Positions 1 through 12,197 are shown, counted from the first letter of the stretch. The stretch: 64,000 nucleotides of DNA from Macrostomum hystrix (GCA_950097015.1 CATNEN010000039.1:19151501-19215500); one strand, 5' to 3'. The notes: generated by a model not told the origin, from the sequence alone. Made by a program: numbers and translations.

Positions 1-1
1 C

Positions 2-1003
2 GGCCAAACCACAAGGCCAAAGCGCACTTACGCTGCTATGGCAAAGAGGCAGCCGGCCTTGGTTATCCGAGGCCAGGAGACGCCCCTCACAACAGCGCAA
101 CTCGACCAGATCTGGCGCAGATTGGACTCCCATCTGGTCAAACTGGCACTGAGCGGCACTGTACTGCACGTCCTGAAGACCGACATCCAGGACCAAGCCC
201 TCATTGTCCAGCCTGCCGACAACCAGTCCGGATAGCAACTCCTCGAGATGCTGAAATCCTTCGACTGGGGCACGGAAATGGGCAACCTGTTTATCTACAG
301 GGAGGACGAGCGCCCCCAGACACACCGTCATCGTGTTTGGATTCCAGCTCGCAGCGCCATCACCAACGCCGGAGAACTGCGCCGCCTGCTGTTGGCAATC
401 CACCCGGATCTGCCAGCAAACGGTGTCGTGGTTCATAAAACCATCACCAGACCTGGTGGAGACGGTTTCACGGCCATCCTAGGATTGTCGGACAGCTGGA
501 TGCTCCGCTGCCCAGACATATCATACATCAGTGCAGGCCTCACTCGAATGCAGATTTTCAGCTTCGAGTCCGACGCCACTCGCCCGCCGCCCCCGGAAAA
601 GCGGAAACGGACGAACCAGAGCTCTGCCGGGCCCCTGCGCCCTGGAACACAGACTCCTGATCGTCACGACCACTCCGAGGATGCGGACCCTATCAGGGGC
701 AAAGCCGCGCGAGCCGCAACGACAGGCGGACGTGGTAAGGGCCGGAAACCCGCCCGCAACACCATCCGAGCTGGCTTGACTCAGCGCGCCAGACAGCTGT
801 AGGACCCCAACAGTGGACGCCACCGCAGCACCACCCGGCCCAATGTTTCATCGGAACCCCCAGCGGAAAACCGGGCTGAGGACACGGACGCCGCTGTTGC
901 GGCAGCCCCGGCCTCAGCTCTGGATCCGATTCAGGAGGAACCGATGGAGCTCGGGCAAAACACCGGCGAGGACGAGGAATCTCTCCTGAACAACTCGCCG
1001 TAG
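2..1003 (+). pseudogene. LINE ORF1 remnant (gag-like), interrupted
   Basis: An open frame runs from the window edge to a stop at 233-235. A second begins at 248 and ends at 802, and a third stretch is open to the stop near 1003. The first two pieces have the pattern of the ORF1 region of invertebrate LINEs: a LVIRG..LT start, a proline-rich basic tail with EKRKR, and an acidic end. I can only compare this loosely with DUF4780-like ORF1 domains. The frame is broken at least twice, so it is not functional. Confidence 0.5.
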
Positions 1004-1038
1004 GCCAGCAGATAGCCGCACGGACCGCCCCTCCTGGG

Positions 1039-2501
1039 GTGAGCTTCCTGCAGCTGAACCTGCACCACTGCATCGCGGCCTCGACCAACCTGGCGCGTGT
1101 GGTGGACTTCGAAAAACCGGGCATCATCCTCCTCCAAGAGCCCTGGACGAAGAAAGGTAAGATTCCGAACATTCCTGCTGGTTTTGACTGTTTTTTCATG
1201 CCCCAAAACCCCAGGGCTGCTTGTTCGCGACTACCGATCTCAAAGCTTGCTATAGACCAGACCTCTCTGACAAAGACCTCTGTGTCATCCAAACCAACCA
1301 CATTCTCCCGAACCGCACCGTCATCATCGCCTCTATTTACATTCCTGGTGACGGTCCTGCGGTTCCGCCCAGTCTCACTTCCCTCGTGGACTACTGCTCA
1401 GACCACGACTTTGAGCTGCTGGTGGCAGGCGACATAAACGCTCACCACACTCACTGGGGCAGTGTTACTTCAAACTGCAGAGGCGAGGATCTCCTTGCCT
1501 ACATCTGCACCACCAATATTGAGTTCTCCAACTCGGGTGGCACACCCACCTTTGACAATGGGCGATGGACGGAGGTCCTTGACGCCACCCTCGCCTCTCA
1601 GGGCCTGATCCCTCTGATCAGGAACTGGCAGGTGTGGGACGAAGAGGAATCTCTGTCTGACCATCGCTTCATTCGTTTCCGGTTGCTAAGCTCCTACTCC
1701 AAGCCTGGTATTCTATGGAAAAGGAACGCCCGGAATACTGACTGGACGGCCTTTGCGGAATCCGTGAAGCGCCAGACCAACCAGTTAGAATCCGTTGTTC
1801 CTGCCACCTGTCAAGAAGTGGACGATCTGGCTGATCTACTCAGCATGACCATCTTGACAGCTCATGAAACCTCTTGCCCTCTTAAAGCCTACAAAGGCAA
1901 AAAATCCGCTCCCTGGTGGAACCCAGCGCTTGGAACCCTCCGGCGAAAGGCCAAATCCCTCCAGCGGATTGCGCGGAAAAGCAAGGACCCAGCTGACCTG
2001 ACCGCCTACCAGAATGCGATTCGTGATTTTAAGCGTGACACCAGGAAAGCGAAGTTCGAAAAGTGGCGCCAATACTGCTCCGAGCTGGAGGGCGCCCGCC
2101 CAACCTCTCGCGTTGTAAAAGCGCTCACTCTTGACAAAATGTCGAAGCTCTCAGTGATCAAAAGACCGGACGGCCGGCTTGCTGAGAATCCTGGCGAATC
2201 GCTGGACATCATGCTCGCCAGCGCCTTCCCCCAGACTGCGCCGCTTCAGGACCCGCCGGACCACACTCCGGGTGGACACATCCTTGCGACAACTATTATC
2301 ACTAGAGAACGGACAGCTCGCGCTGCAAACTCCTTCTCGCCTTTTAAGTCGCCTGGACCTGACAACATTTACCCCGCCTTCCTACATGAAGCGGTGAAAA
2401 ATGACAGGTTCCTCGGCCTCCTTTGCAACCTGTTCAAGGCCTGTATCACCCTCGGGTACGTACCCAGGTCTTGGCCAAGCCCAAACCCAGGTCTTGGATA
2501 G
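1039..2501 (+). pseudogene. LINE endonuclease plus truncated reverse transcriptase
   Basis: The frame starts with LQLNLHHC and LLQEPW (the Asn and Glu of the EEP endonuclease active site), then shifts frame near 1210-1221. It continues with GDINAHHTHWGS and SDHRF, which hold the Asp/Asn and the final Asp-His of the fold. A basic linker leads into the start of an RT domain, with the FKSPGPDNIYPAFL motif at about 2338-2385. Reading stops at 2499-2501, just after VPRSW, before the RT palm motifs. The endonuclease catalytic residues look kept, but the RT has no catalytic core. Confidence 0.8.
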
Positions 2502-2505
2502 ACGA

Positions 2506-3365
2506 TAGGAGGGAAAACTGTGGCGACCTTCTCCCAGCACACCGGCATAAACTCTACTGTTTTCCAGAACGAAGTTCTCGCCATCAGCTCCTGCGCCCTG
2601 GAGCTGATCAACCAAAACGTCCACGGAGCAGAAATCTTCCTCCACTCGGACAGCCAGGCGGCGATCCATGCCCTTGGACGCACGCACACCTGCTCGCGCA
2701 CAGTCCTCGACTGCGTCGCGCAACTCAACCGCTTAGGGACCCACAACAAGGTGTCCCTAAGGTGGATTCCAGGGCACTCTGGCCACCCTGGTAACGAATT
2801 GGCCGACAGCCTCGCCAAGGCCGGTTCGACGGGTTCGCTTTTTGGCCCCGTGCCTGCGGTCTCCACCCCTACCGCCGTCGTCAACACTCGGATTAACCAG
2901 TGGGTGACCTCAAAGCACAAGGACAGATGGATCAATACCGCCGATTGTCGGCAGTCTCGCGCTGCTGTCCCTTGTCCCTCCACTGCCCTTCGCAAAGCCT
3001 TGCTTGGACTGAACCGCAAGGACATCAGGGCAGTCACCATGGCCCTCTCTGGCCATGGCTGTTTCGCCAGGCACCGCTTCCTGCAAGGCAAAATCCGCAG
3101 TGAGGAATGCCCCTTCTGCCTCTCCTATGTTGAGGATGCAGAGCATTTTATTTGCGACTGCCCCGCCTTCACTCAGGACCGGCTCACCTATCTCGGCCCA
3201 AACCCGGATCTCCCCGACGTTTTCAGGCCTGAGAACATCTGCCAGCTCGTCCGATACCTGAGGGCCACCGGGCGAGCAACCCTCCACCTCCTGGACACTC
3301 CGGAGGAGGACCGCGCTGCGGACGCCCGCACCACCGGATCCCCCTGCGCGACACCGCAGCTCTAG
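2506..3365 (+). pseudogene. LINE RNase H and C-terminal zinc-knuckle remnant
   Basis: The frame has RNase H motifs: NEVLAI (catalytic Glu region), HSDSQAAI (Asp) and [15 protein letters not shown] (His and last Asp). The first strand with the first catalytic Asp is absent. A C-terminal CPFC..H....C motif near 3109-3160 resembles the zinc knuckle at the end of I/R1-group LINE proteins. It is joined directly to the truncated RT frame, which places the deletion junction between about 2470 and 2520. Confidence 0.8.
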
Positions 3366-3480
3366 TTGCCCGTGGTCGCCAGGGGCTAGCGGAATGGGCG
3401 GCAACGCCTCCCCGCTGCATCCGGAAGATGCCCCCTGCAGCTAAGTCAAAGAAGTTTATGACGCGTATTCGAGCTAGCAA

Positions 3481-3804
3481 AAGTAAGAGCCACAAAAATG
3501 GTATTCTACAATTATGATTATTATCATAATAAATCGCTTCACAAATAACTGCTGAACTAGCAACCAGGTAATCGAGATAAATAAATAGTCACTGGGTATT
3601 CGTTTCAAATTTACATTGAATGGTGCATGAAAACTGCTTTCCAATGGGTGAAATGGTAACCAGGTAATATTAGGCCGCTAATAAAATTCTGAGTTGTTCA
3701 ATATGTACAATGAAAATGGCTAATTCTTTAAAAAGCAAAAACACATGCACAAAAACTAATGCAAAAGACAACTTTATGTTTCCAGCACATTAATATCACA
3801 TTAA
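3481..3804. other. AT-rich noncoding sequence
   Basis: No supportable ORF or RNA gene. It may include the LINE 3' untranslated region at its left side. It ends at the TTAA flank of the following MITE. Confidence 0.6.
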
Positions 3805-4402
3805 CAGTAGGACTACCAAGCCACTTTGCCGCCCGTTTTTATACCAAGGGGGGATTCCCCCCCCCAGAGAACATTTTTTGGTAGCGCCTGAAAGCTAACC
3901 GCGTAGGGTGGTGACTGATTGGTTGACAGACTAGGCAATGGTGTACTGTGGTTGAGCTGCGCCTAATATTTAGGCTTCAGCAGTGAAATTTTAGAAATTC
4001 GCGTCAGGGTGTCCAGAGTGCCTATTTCTACATTTTTTGCATTTGAAGGTCCCGCAGTCCGTCTAGATAAAGGTCGGTGACCACCAAAGACGGAGATGAT
4101 GCAGGCACATTCGGGTGACATGCTGATAAAGTTTGAAGGTCTGGAAATGCCGCACTGAGGCGCAGAGCAAATTCGTGTATAGGGGTGTATGAAATACACT
4201 AGCTCTTATGGGAAAAATCGGACCTTCGGCCAGAAACATTGAATATCTCAACGGTCTGAAGAGCTGGCGACTTGTTTTTTTGTTTCAGAAGATGCGCAAC
4301 AAAAAGTTGGCCCGTGTTCTTGAGTTTCGTGTGCTTGCATTGTTCCGTTCGGGTGGAGCAAAAAAATTGTCAGGGAAATTCCCCCCCTTGGTAGTTCTAC
4401 TG
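3805..4402. mobile_element. TTAA-flanked MITE, possibly piggyBac-derived
   Basis: The ends are inverted copies: CAGTAGGACTACCAAG at the left and, reversed, CAGTAGAACTACCAAG at the right (15 of 16 match). Both are followed inward by C/G runs and AATT/GATT. Each end abuts TTAA (3801-3804 and 4403-4406), the target duplication used by piggyBac transposases. The interior has no transposase, so it is non-autonomous. The terminal bases were not matched to a known piggyBac family. Confidence 0.65.
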
Positions 4403-4466
4403 TTAAAGACACAAATCCGTTGACAAGAACCTTTCAGGGCATTACGGCACCCGGTAGTTGATTTTG

Positions 4467-7400
4467 TTAACTTCCATTATTTTTTGCATCTATCAGGCAG
4501 AGCATCAGATTGCGCGCCAATTGGGTCAAATTCGCTACGGTGGATGTTGGACTCTCGACGCTCGTGTCGTCCCAATAAACTACGCGAAAGCAACCATTGC
4601 TACTTAGACAAAACTTCTCCAACTCGTCACTGAATTCACGCAGCTGGTATGCCAGACTTCTTGCCCGAACGCCGCCGATGCAACATTCTGTCTGCTTGCG
4701 AATCGACAGCAGTGATGTGGGAATTTCAAACATCAGTTCGTGACACTCCCACTGGTGCTTACGGAATGTGTACCGTCTGCCATTTCGGTTGAACTCGACG
4801 ACACTCCAACTAACGCCGATGCTTTCCAGACCAGTGTACATATTTGAGTAGTCAGGATAGTGACCGCTTGACGGGATGACGAAGCAGTAGGGAAGACTTC
4901 TTTGAACTTCCGGATCACTGGATCTGGACTTCATGTCTAAGATAAGTGAAAAGAAAGTGGACAAGTGAGGCTGTTGATGAAGCATCAAATGGGCATCACT
5001 CATACGGGGTGCTATCACAAGCTCGAAATTTCACAACGTCGAAATCTTTAGCAAGGGACTGCATAAGCTCGAATTTTCACAACGTCGAAATTCACAACGT
5101 CGAAATCTTTAGCAAGGGACTGCATAAGCTCGAATTTTCACAACGTCGAAATTCACAACGTCGAAATCTTTAGCAAGGGACTGCATAAGCTCGAATTTTC
5201 ACAACGTCGAAATTTCACAACGTCGAAATCTTTAGCAAGGGACTGCATAAGCTCGAAATTTCACAACGTCGAAATCTTTAGCAAGGGACTGCATAAGCTC
5301 GAATTTTCACAACGTCGAAACTTCACAACGTCGAAAACTAACTAAAATACTCGTAGCAGCTACCTTCACTAGGTCGAAACTTCATAAGCTCGAAATGTCA
5401 CAAGCTCTTGCTAAAGCTTTTTAGTTTTCGACGTTGTGAAGTTTCGACCGTACGAAAATTCGAGCTATGCAGTCCCATGCTTGAGTTTTCGACCTTATGA
5501 AGTTTCGACATAATGAAGTTTCGACTTTATGAAATTAGCTGCTTTTCGAGTTTTCGATGTTATGAAATTTCGACATTTTGAAATTTCGAGTTTTCGAAAC
5601 CCCCCACTCATACTACGACTAATATTAGTATAATCCATCAAGCACTTACAATCCAGCAAGTGTTGGGCAAAGCCATGCCAAATATTTGCCACCATGGCGT
5701 ACGCCGCAGACATTAGGAGCAGACTTTCCTCTACACGAACAGCTTTCTCATCGAGACCTGAAAGTTAAAAAAAAAGGAAAAAACTGTTATTTCTCACCTC
5801 TGAACTTTACGGATAATCCAGTAAAAATTGAGCTGAATAATATTACCTAGAGCGCAGACTAACTCTGAAAAGCTCGCTCGGTGTGGAAGGCCACATGGAA
5901 AAGCGAACTGCAGCCGAGACAAATCACTGAGACTTGACACCACCGCTGTACAGAAGTCAGGAAGGTCTCGAAGATCGGAAGGAAGAAGCTCAAAGACCTC
6001 TCCATGTTTGTTCACATCGGCCACAAGGATAACGGAAATATTGTGGTGGCGACAGTGGTGTAACTAAAAATTCAAACGCAATGAAAAAAGTTCTCAGCCA
6101 AATCTTTCACGGCATAGAATTGATTAATCTAACTGAATCCAATCGAATAAATCGAACGTTTTCGCTTACATTCCTCACAGCGGAGACGATAGCAGAACGA
6201 ATTTTATCGCTGATCGATCTTAAATCGTCCTGATGCAGGATAAACAGAACTCTTTCTAGCTCGTTCAAGCTCGCTCGATCTCGTCCAGTGCCAACTCTGA
6301 TGTCTAAACTCTCGAGCAAGTTCTCAACAGAGTGTTTCTCATCAGAAGTGAAGGACTCACTAAATATTACTGACACCTGCTGAGATTCCTCTTCAACCAA
6401 AACGAAACCGTCTGTCTCAGGGTCTTTTTTATGATCTTTAAGAACTGTGCCACAATTATCCCAGTCTCTGAGAAGCTGGTAGTTGAAGATTTCTTCAAGG
6501 ATTCGGCTCTGAAGCTGCTGGTTCGAGTCTGTGTCCGTGTGTTCAATGAGGCTAAGACTGGACCACTCCATACCAGTTGGCGCCTCCTTCGTGCCATCAA
6601 AGTCACAGAGCAGCTGGCCGAAACTGCGGTGCTTCACGATCATCTTCAGCTCATCTGTGAATTCGTCAAAAATACTTTCTCGTTCTTCCATACCTAGGTC
6701 TAACTGACGAATGACAAAAGTGGGCGCCGCGTAGCCGCAAATGATGTAGGCATGGCTGTAGCCATCCGGCAACGGCTTATCTAATCGGACGAGGTAGGCG
6801 GGCATTTGTTTTGCGTAGCCGGAACTGCCAAACACCAGGCAAAGGTCTGACTTTCCATCGGTAATCTTGTTACATTCTGGAAAAAGCTGGCTGGGATATG
6901 CCTCAAATTCCGCCCGGCCGCGCAAAATTGACTTGTTCAACAACAGAAAGTACTTTGGGATGACCAGAATTCGGCTGGGGTCAATTTTAAAACTGCTGCA
7001 TTTCAATTGGTCGTCTATTTGTTCTCCGATTACTCTAGCCAACCTCGGCAGGATGCTACTGAGGAATCCCGTTACCAACTGCCAGGCAAAGCTTTCTCCA
7101 CGACTGCTGAAGCTACTTGGCTTCGGTTCTGCAGTTGATTGAATTCAATTCAAACTTGTACGCTATTGTTAACGTAAAAATAACCATAATTAATTCAAAA
7201 CTTTAATAATCTGAATTCCTACCTTCAGTCAGGGCATTGAGAAAGTTTTCTACACTCTGACTTTCCAGATCTACGAAGTGAAGCATTCGTAACGCTCGTT
7301 TACCAGCGTGTAAAAGATTGATGCTCCTGCCTCTGAAGTTCTTAACGACATAGGCTCTACGATTTTTCTGCCTATCGCACTGAAAATAGCAATAAATTTA

Positions 7401-7997
7401 ATATTAATATTTAATATGGTCTCGAGTGTGCTCCCGAATAAGTAAGAGCGTAAATAGCCGTTGGCTTTTTAAATCCTTTACAGACTACTAAAATGACAGA
7501 AAGGAACAGTAGTAAAAGAAAATGAAGTCACATAGATCAGCTCACCCAGTGCATGACACGCCTGTAGAGATGACACAAGTACTTTAACTTTGGAGGCTCG
7601 TTAAAAATGACAACTAAACGAATGTTGGAATAGCTGTCTTTTGGCAACAGCAGCTCATCCCAGTCACCTGGACTTTCTGGCCATGTTTTAGTTGTCGTTG
7701 CGAAACTACTTATGCGCATTAGATCTTCAAGCTTGGACTCGATCGCACAGCCGCTTTGTTGGGATCCGTACCCGACTAGGACAATCTCTGGACTCGCTGA
7801 ATCGAAGGCAAAGGATTGTTGATTCAGAATATATGATAACTTTGATTGGCTAAAGAGTGCTTCAGAAACGTCATACAGGTACAGAAGCGCACACGTTCAT
7901 AATGACAAACTTTACCTGACGCATCTAGAGCTGGTATACTGGGCTGGACAAGCATCGCAACCTCCCCTGTCAAACTGCCATTTGACAATGCAGCCAT
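4467..7997 (-). CDS. Seven-exon gene for an unrecognised 768-residue protein
   Basis: Exons in coding order, all minus: 7997-7916, 7859-7546, 7379-7223, 7128-6170, 6063-5847, 5757-5650, 4936-4467. All junctions are GT-AG and keep phase; the sum is 2307 nt, 768 residues plus TAA. The start ATG at 7997 begins MAALSNGSL. The product looks soluble: I see no signal peptide, membrane helix or low-complexity stretch. Notable segments are EIVLVGYGSQQSG (about residue 50), IRLVVIFNEPPKLKYL (about 105), NISVILVADVNKHGEV (about 520), and a C-terminal domain with LPYCFVIPSSGHYPDY and FRVVYWDD. Alternating hydrophobic strands suggest an alpha/beta fold. I do not recognise the family and assign no function. 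The intron at 4937-5649 is filled by repeats. Confidence 0.75.
5020..5600. repeat. Minisatellite and inverted repeats in an intron
   Basis: Units built from CACAACGTCGAAATCTTTAG and AAGGGACTGCATAAGCTCGA are repeated about five times between 5020 and 5345. From about 5400 the same words return in inverted orientation (for example TTTTCGACGTTGTGAAGTTT). The array therefore has a palindromic right arm and could fold into a long hairpin in the pre-mRNA of the surrounding minus-strand gene. Confidence 0.85.
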
Positions 7998-8831
7998 TGC
8001 AGAATCTCAATTAGTCGCTAAAGCCTGTATGAAAAGTTTTAACCCGGTTGCTAAGGGCCAAAGTCTCGATTTGTTCTTTTCCAGATTCAGGACGGCCAGT
8101 GTTACTTTAATCGATGGTTTGTCTGGAAACTCCGGAGCTATTCCATGGATTTCCCGTGGTGGAGCCTCGAAGTGAATCTCGCCGTAATTTCTATAAATAT
8201 AAAATCTTTGTTTCAAGAATAGGATGCTGATGTTGCTAAACTGGAACTCAAACAGCTTTTGTATCGATTATAATATTTACTATTGTTTATTACAATGACA
8301 CCCATCAGTCATCAGAGCGGAGAGAGATACTTTTAAAAAGGCTTGTGAACGGTGTGAGCACCTCGGTCTTGAGCACTAAGTGCAAGCACCAAATCTTAAT
8401 AGCCGAACCATGTCAAGCGCAGACTGCAGAAAGGGGAGAGCACTATAGGACCCTCGGTCTCACCTTCAAAGTTCAACTGTAGACCTCCAGTTTATGCAGG
8501 TTTCGTGGCGTCTCACAGACAGACATAAAGAGCGCAATATTCTAATATAATGATGACGACAGTTGCTATATTAAGCTTTGCTGTACAACAAAAAAAACAA
8601 AGCCCATGCACAGCTTGCCAGGGTGAACCGTACATTTCATTGTTCTTCATTGCACTAAATTGCATTGTACACAGAGCTCTTTCTACCTTCTGCTTTTATA
8701 GTGCCTTATTAAAACATCTACTTGACGATGTAAAAGTGGCTGCATTTCGTTGCTTTTTGCATGCTATGCAGTAGGCTAGAATCGCGCCAAGTTTTGCAGA
8801 TCTGTGGCACATTGGCCTAAATAATTTCATC
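7998..8831. promoter_or_regulatory. Intergenic region between two divergent genes
   Basis: The minus-strand gene starts at 7997 and the plus-strand coiled-coil gene starts at 8832, so this 834-bp interval should hold both promoters and 5' UTRs. No TATA box or conserved motif could be assigned. A 69-codon frame on the minus strand (8007-8216) is open but ends in a stop before the ATG and fits a 5' leader. Confidence 0.4.
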
Positions 8832-11800
8832 ATGAGCGGAGAACTAATAAACAGTTTGAAAACAGCAGTTGAGCAGTTAAAACATGATAAAAGGCTACTA
8901 AAAGAACAATGCAGCAATTCTGATGCTGAAATCCAGCGTCAGAGCAGTCAAATCGCCGAGCTGGAACGACAGGTGAAGGAGCTGTTCAACAGTCTTCGGG
9001 AGGAGCAGAACAGCAATGCCAAGCTCCGCGATGATTTAGCTGCTGAGCAGGAGAGCCACCGAGGTGACGCAGAGAGGCTGAACAAGTCGATGCAGGACCA
9101 GCTTGCTCAACTGGTCGAACAGCATCGTCGCGAGCTGGACGCGGAGCAGTTGAGCAACCAATCACGGCTGGAAGCAATGTACACGCTTCATAGAAAGACT
9201 GAGGAAGATTCGAAGGCCAAGCACCAGGTGGAACTGGCCGATTCGAATCGGCGATTGGAAGAGTCGGAGCAGGAGCTGAGCAGACTCAGAAAGAGCTGCG
9301 CATCGCAAGAGTCCGACTTGCAAGACCTGCTGAGCAAGTTCAAGGAGCCGGACTCCCTTTGTACACCCGAGCAGAATGATCCTCTGACAGGCAACGCTGA
9401 AAATCAGAAGCCGGCGAGACAGTGAGTGACGCAGCTTGAAGTTAAACATTTGTTAAACTTTTAAACACTTGCGCTGCATCCGACTCCGCTTGCCCGCCAG
9501 GACGAGTTTGTCATAGTTTGAAACGAATTCAATAGACACTTCACTGGACTAGTGTTTTATATCAAAACGATTCCCACTCATGCGCCATTCTTTCAATTTA
9601 GGCTCGTCGCGGCCAGCGATGAAATCGGTCAGCTCAGAGAGCGCCAGAAACAGCTCGAGGAGCAGCTCAGCGCTGAGCGGAGAAGGTGAGACTGTGTGTG
9701 TGATGGTCATTCGAGCTATAGCTGTCTAGAAACAGCGTTGCTGACGACCATGGGAACACATTCATTCAGCTTGTGATTGAGTATCTAATGACAGCCAATG
9801 ACATACACAGCTTTCGATTTTTCAGTCGTGAGCGAGCCAGCTTCGAGTCCGAGCAGCTGCGTCAGCAGGTCACAACGCTGGAGAGAGAGCTCAGAACTGA
9901 GCAAGAACTGCTTCGGTGAGGCCCTGACTCTCAACCAGATTTACTGTAATTTAGCAGAGACTGCTAGAATGCGTCTCTGGACCTTGCTTTTCAATCCCTG
10001 AGTCTGCTCAAAGTCCCATCTCATACCCCTTTGTCTCTTACCAGCAAAGCCAAGCAGAACAATGAGACCGAGCTGGGCTTGGCGCGACGGGACGTCGACT
10101 CCAAGACGGCCAAGCTTGTCGCCATTCAAGACCAGTTGAGGCAGGCAACGGACGCGGCTGCCACCGCGAACCAGGAGGTCGCGAAGCTGCAAAAGCAACT
10201 TGAGACGCTTCGAAATGCCTCGGCGAGTTCCATGGCAGACTTGCAACTTCGGCTGGTCAAAGCTGAAGACAATGTGGCTGATGGAGAGAGGAAGCTGGCG
10301 GAAGCTGAGGCCTTGCTAGCCAATAATCGGAGGAAGCTGGCGGAAGCGGAGGCTTTGCTGGCTGATAATCGGAGGAAGCTGGCGGATGCTGAGTTTTCAC
10401 TGGCTGATAATCGGAGGAAGCTGGCGGAAGCGGAGGCTTTGCTGGCTGATAATCGGAGGAAGCTGGCGGATGCTGAGTTTTCACTGGCTGATAATCGGAG
10501 GAAGCTGGCGGAAGCTGAGGCTTCGCTTGCTGATAATCGGAGGAAGCTGGCGGAAGCTGAAGAGAAGGTGAGCTAATTAGCAATGGAAATGACAAATAAG
10601 TGTGTTTCTTGGGACTTTAGAGTCCAGGCTACGCGGACGGCTAATGAAACTACGAGACAGGGAGCCATAGCCGGCAAGGAGGCAATTCTGTTCATTTCGC
10701 TGGCTCCTGAGCACACACGAACACATCATACAGGAGTTTTAATCTGCCCTGACTTTCTCATCGTCAGGCGGTGTTCACTTTGGCTGTGCCTTGGAGATTG
10801 GCCTTCAATGGTGTAAGTTGCACGACAAGCTCCTGAGCCCTCTCTCCGCGGCTGCGCCCCAAACGAATGTGGTCTCATTGCGGAATCGAGCTCTGCAGAG
10901 ACCTTTTGTGTGAGAGACAAACGCGTTAGGACCGCTCTACTACTCACCCCCAATAGAAGCATATAGAAGCAATATACTTGTATTTTATGCCTCCAAGCGG
11001 ATGGATCGCCACAATGGAGTACGAAAGAAAGCTTATTTATGAATAAAATCTACGATACAGTGCCGGTTGACGACGAATGAGTTGAGCAGTTTGCGCAGTC
11101 GGGTCAACCAGCACGAGAGACGAGAAGAGCAGCTCAACGCCAGGATAATTGAGGAGACTCATAAACGAATGGAGGCTGAGAAGGTGAGAAAATGAACTCG
11201 ATGTTTATGATTAAGGAGTTAATATGTATTCTGAATATGCCGACCACTGATATGTAGTTTCATTTGTTGTTGGGTCTACTGAAAGAGGCTATTTAATTTG
11301 AATGTAAGATACTAGGATGCGATTTTTGACGCCACGTTGGGAGGTCAGAAGGTCAAGAGACGGAAAATGACACATTGGAACAAGATGTAGCGCATTGGAA
11401 GTCGAGACAAGGTGTGATACATTAAGACAAGGTGTGATACATTAAGACAAGGTGTGATACATTAAGACAAGGTGTGATGCATTAAGACAAGGTGTGATGC
11501 ATTAAGACAAGGTGTGATGCATTAAGACAAGGTGCGATGCATCGAGGCAAGGTTTGACACAGTGTGACAAGGTGGGTCAAGTTGAGACAAGATGGACGCA
11601 TCAAAACAAGGTGCGGTGACGCCAGTAGACAATTTGGGAGGACTACTAAAAAGCCGTTATTGCTTTATCGTATTTATTTAAGTAGCACGTTCGTAATTTC
11701 TAGTGTTCGCTCGTACATCTGTGGTCATTGTCGACAGGGATTTTCCAGCAATATGATTTCGCTCCGCCTTGCCATGTCTCTTTTCTTAGAACGTCAGGGA

Positions 11801-12197
11801 CCTCGAGCAGCAATGTGCTCAACAGCGCGATTTGCTGGATAATACGCTCTCCGAAGCGACCCAGAAGATACGTGCAGCGGAGCGGCTACGAGATGAAGCA
11901 ATCAACACTAGAGAGCAGCTGCTGATCCAGCTGGACCAGCTAAATCAGGAGAACTCGATTCTCCAGCGAGAGCGTCGCGGAGTCCAGGACCGACTCGCTC
12001 AGCTGCAGGCTCAGCTGGACAATGCTCAGGAGAAGCTGCGGCAGTCGAAGGAAAAAAAGAAGCTGCTAAAGACAACTCTGAGAGTTATTGAGCAAGAGTT
12101 TGCCAGGGAGCGAGAGAAGCTCAATGTGGATTGCAACCAGCTGCGTGAGACCCTGCGTGAGACCCTGAATAGGCGGAGGTGGCCTTTCGGAAAATGA
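8832..12197 (+). CDS. Coiled-coil protein, copy 1 of a tandem pair (605 aa)
   Basis: Exons: 8832-9421, 9602-9685, 9826-9915, 10045-10567, 11061-11183, 11790-12197. The phases fit, giving 606 codons with TGA at 12195. Almost the whole product is predicted to be coiled coil, rich in E, Q, R, K and L with heptad spacing (QIAELERQVKEL, QLREQ, RRDVDSKTAKL). Residues about 345-425 are six tandem copies of a 14-residue unit around NRRKLAEAE. There is no globular domain, signal peptide or membrane segment. The last exon ends in NRRRWPFGK. The family is not recognised; myosin-tail-like similarity is expected of any coiled coil and says little about function. A paralogue lies at 15544-19099. Introns 4 and 5 carry a SINE and a minisatellite. 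Confidence 0.8.
10307..10560 (+). repeat. In-frame 42-bp coding repeat, six units (14 aa each)
   Basis: The unit encodes two heptads around the core ADNRRKLAEAEALL / ADNRRKLADAEFSL. Units of the AEAEALL and ADAEFSL types partly alternate, which suggests duplication of two-unit blocks. Copy 2 of the gene has four units at the matching place. Because 42 nt is two heptads, unit number can change without shifting the coiled-coil register. Confidence 0.9.
10665..10955 (-). mobile_element. tRNA-derived SINE, degenerate, in intron 4 of copy 1
   Basis: On the minus strand the head near 10955 resembles a tRNA gene with decayed A and B boxes (GAGCTCGATTCCGCAATG). The body matches the element at 16305-16606, sharing CTCTCTCCGCGGCTGCGCC and CCCTGACTTTCTCATCGTCA (both plus-strand). 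It sits in a different intron from the related copy, so the two insertions are independent. Confidence 0.65.
11400..11560. repeat. 20-bp minisatellite in intron 5 of copy 1
   Basis: About eight units of ATTAAGACAAGGTGTGATAC run head to tail, with C/T changes (GATAC to GATGC) spread along the array. The edges decay into diverged units up to about 11615. Confidence 0.9.

Larger units (their letters stand above)
1..3480 (+). mobile_element. Degenerate non-LTR (LINE) retrotransposon, 5' end outside window
   Basis: In order on the plus strand: an ORF1-like remnant, an apurinic-type endonuclease (EEP) domain, the first part of a reverse transcriptase, an RNase H domain and a C-terminal zinc-knuckle-like motif. 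This order, with RNase H after RT, is known from I/R1/LOA-type LINEs. Stops, frameshifts and loss of the RT core make it dead. The 5' end lies outside the window. No target-site duplication or tail was found, so the 3' limit near 3480 is approximate. Confidence 0.85.
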
